Below are positions 63,254 through 64,000 of a stretch of DNA of 64,000 nucleotides, piece by piece; the stretch's first letter is position 1, and each line of letters opens with the position of its first letter. The position numbers were made by a program, and so were the translations under genes. A model generated the notes under the pieces. That model was not told where the DNA came from. It was given only the letters and a program-made list of their open reading frames with translations, and ran no database searches. The stretch comes from Streptomyces sp. NBC_00513 (GTDB lineage Bacteria > Actinomycetota > Actinomycetes > Streptomycetales > Streptomycetaceae). The stretch is taken from the NCBI RefSeq assembly GCF_041431415.1, contig NZ_CP107845.1, positions 5,084,001-5,148,000 on the forward strand, written 5' to 3'.

Positions 63254-64000
63254 ACACAATCACACGCAGTGCACGGCGTACGCCTGTGAACCGAACGCTG
63301 GTGCGCAGCCCGAGGTGGTCGCCGTCCATCTGGAACGGGAGCGGAACCTTCGAATGCAAGGTGAAGTCGGTCAGATCGTGCAGAGACACCGCATGCTTGC
63401 CGTGCGGCCCGCGTTCAGGAGTCGAGGTCAGGAGCTGCGTGGCGTACCTGGCGACCGCCGGAGTTGACAAACGATCGAGTGCCAGTACGTCAAGCGCGGT
63501 ATCGAACGACGCCTCCGGGGACGCGTAAAGCGGACGATTGCCCAGATACGTCCACGGCGAGGTGTTGCAGACTATCGACAGCACCAGATCCGTCACCGGA
63601 TCCGCGCCGGGCCGCTCCAGCGTGACCGTGCCGTGCCTGCGGTTCGGCTCGTCCCAGAACTGACGCATGAGCTGTCGCACATAGAGGGCGTGTGTCGAAC
63701 GCTTGCCGCGTTCCCGCTGCTGCTCCACCCGCCCCACCACACCCGCGTCGAAGCCGAAGCCCGCGCAGAAGGTGAACCAGCGCGCCGGGACCGATTCGTC
63801 CTCCGTGCCCGGGGTGCCGGCCGCCAGACCCAGACCGACCGTGCGTTCGCGTTCCTCGCGGAGCGCGTCGAGCAGGGCGCCGGTAGCCTCGACCGCGTCG
63901 TTCGGCAGGCCGAGCGCACGGGCGAACACGTTCGTGGATCCGCCGGGGACCACCGCGAGCCGGGGCAGCCGGTCCGGATCGGGCCCGTTGTGCAGCAGTC
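63252..64000 (-). CDS. Diacylglycerol/lipid kinase family protein, 3' part
   Basis: The frame is open at the right edge; 248 residues are present and the N-terminus lies beyond. VVPGGSTNVFARALGLPND is a DAGK-type PGGSTN glycine loop (family consensus GGT/S-N-D-F-A-R). Later FTFCAGFGFDAGVVGRVEQQ and the C-terminal beta-domain (FQMDGDHLG) fit the NAD-kinase-like lipid kinase fold. Substrate (diacylglycerol, sphingoid or undecaprenol) not assignable. Confidence 0.85.
   Translation of the reverse strand, partial: LLHNGPDPDRLPRLAVVPGGSTNVFARALGLPNDAVEATGALLDALREERERTVGLGLAAGTPGTEDESVPARWFTFCAGFGFDAGVVGRVEQQRERGKRSTHALYVRQLMRQFWDEPNRRHGTVTLERPGADPVTDLVLSIVCNTSPWTYLGNRPLYASPEASFDTALDVLALDRLSTPAVARYATQLLTSTPERGPHGKHAVSLHDLTDFTLHSKVPLPFQMDGDHLGLRTSVRFTGVRRALRVIV

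Noticed and set aside
1..64000. CRISPR array, prophage, insertion sequence or integrative element
   Set aside because: No spaced 25-40 bp direct repeats, transposase, integrase or phage structural gene was seen; the tandem repeats found are short and contiguous.

Overview
The window is a 64 kb stretch of a Streptomyces chromosome. The evidence is very high GC with strong third-position GC bias, GTG starts, mycothiol-type redox genes, two WhiB-like genes, a SigR-RsrA pair with an N-terminally extended SigR form, and the complete DasR/dasABC chitobiose locus. Gene content is core-genome housekeeping and regulation. I see no prophage, insertion sequence, CRISPR array or antibiotic cluster.

Layout, left to right. 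1-8.7 kb: end of an AdnB-type helicase-nuclease, an M20 peptidase, nudC, mycoredoxin, uvrD2, then wblC behind a long leader with an upstream ORF and a terminator (an attenuator). 8.7-16.3 kb: a small zinc-ribbon protein, a repetitive degenerate spacer, an ABC1/UbiB kinase-like protein, a ThiF/cyclodehydratase-like protein, a YgjP-type metallopeptidase and three AIM24-domain genes, the first fused to TerD. 16.3-25.5 kb: Nudix hydrolase, zincin-like protein, SDR epimerase, moaE, small membrane protein, PDZ-Lon protease, PPA1309-like protein and a UPF0182 membrane protein. 25.5-29.7 kb: two identical initiator tRNA-Met genes flanking a Sel1-repeat protein, an FAD monooxygenase and its divergent TetR regulator. 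29.7-39.1 kb: catR/katA, CBS protein, hisN, TetR, a SugE-like SMR pump, rsgA, aroA, an M50-like protease, an SRAP (HMCES) protein and a frameshifted hydrolase.

39.1-45.4 kb: sigR-rsrA, two coupled HD-domain membrane proteins, a TPR protein and peptide deformylase. 45.4-54 kb: the class Ia ribonucleotide reductase operon nrdA-nrdB-nrdS behind a cobalamin riboswitch and a pair of NrdR-box-like palindromes, then a GNAT enzyme and cstA with its small partner. 53.6-60.9 kb: dasR, dasA-dasB-dasC, a GH3 beta-N-acetylglucosaminidase and nagB, with four DasR-type (dre) sites. 61-64 kb: a PdtaS-type sensor kinase, wblE, and the 3' part of a diacylglycerol kinase-like gene.

The regulatory logic can be read from the DNA. 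SigR-type promoters (GGGAAT-N18-GTT) lie before both sigR and the mycoredoxin gene. DasR sites lie between dasR and dasA, before nagB, and upstream of the sensor kinase. The peroxide regulator CatR faces katA across a single promoter with an embedded inverted repeat. B12 and NrdR-type elements are stacked before nrdA. The order adnB-nudC-mrx1-uvrD2-wblC-ABC1 kinase-zincin-PDZ protease-UPF0182 and the sigma factor/anti-sigma/PdtaS/WhiB neighbourhood resemble the corresponding mycobacterial region, so much of this is an old actinobacterial block.
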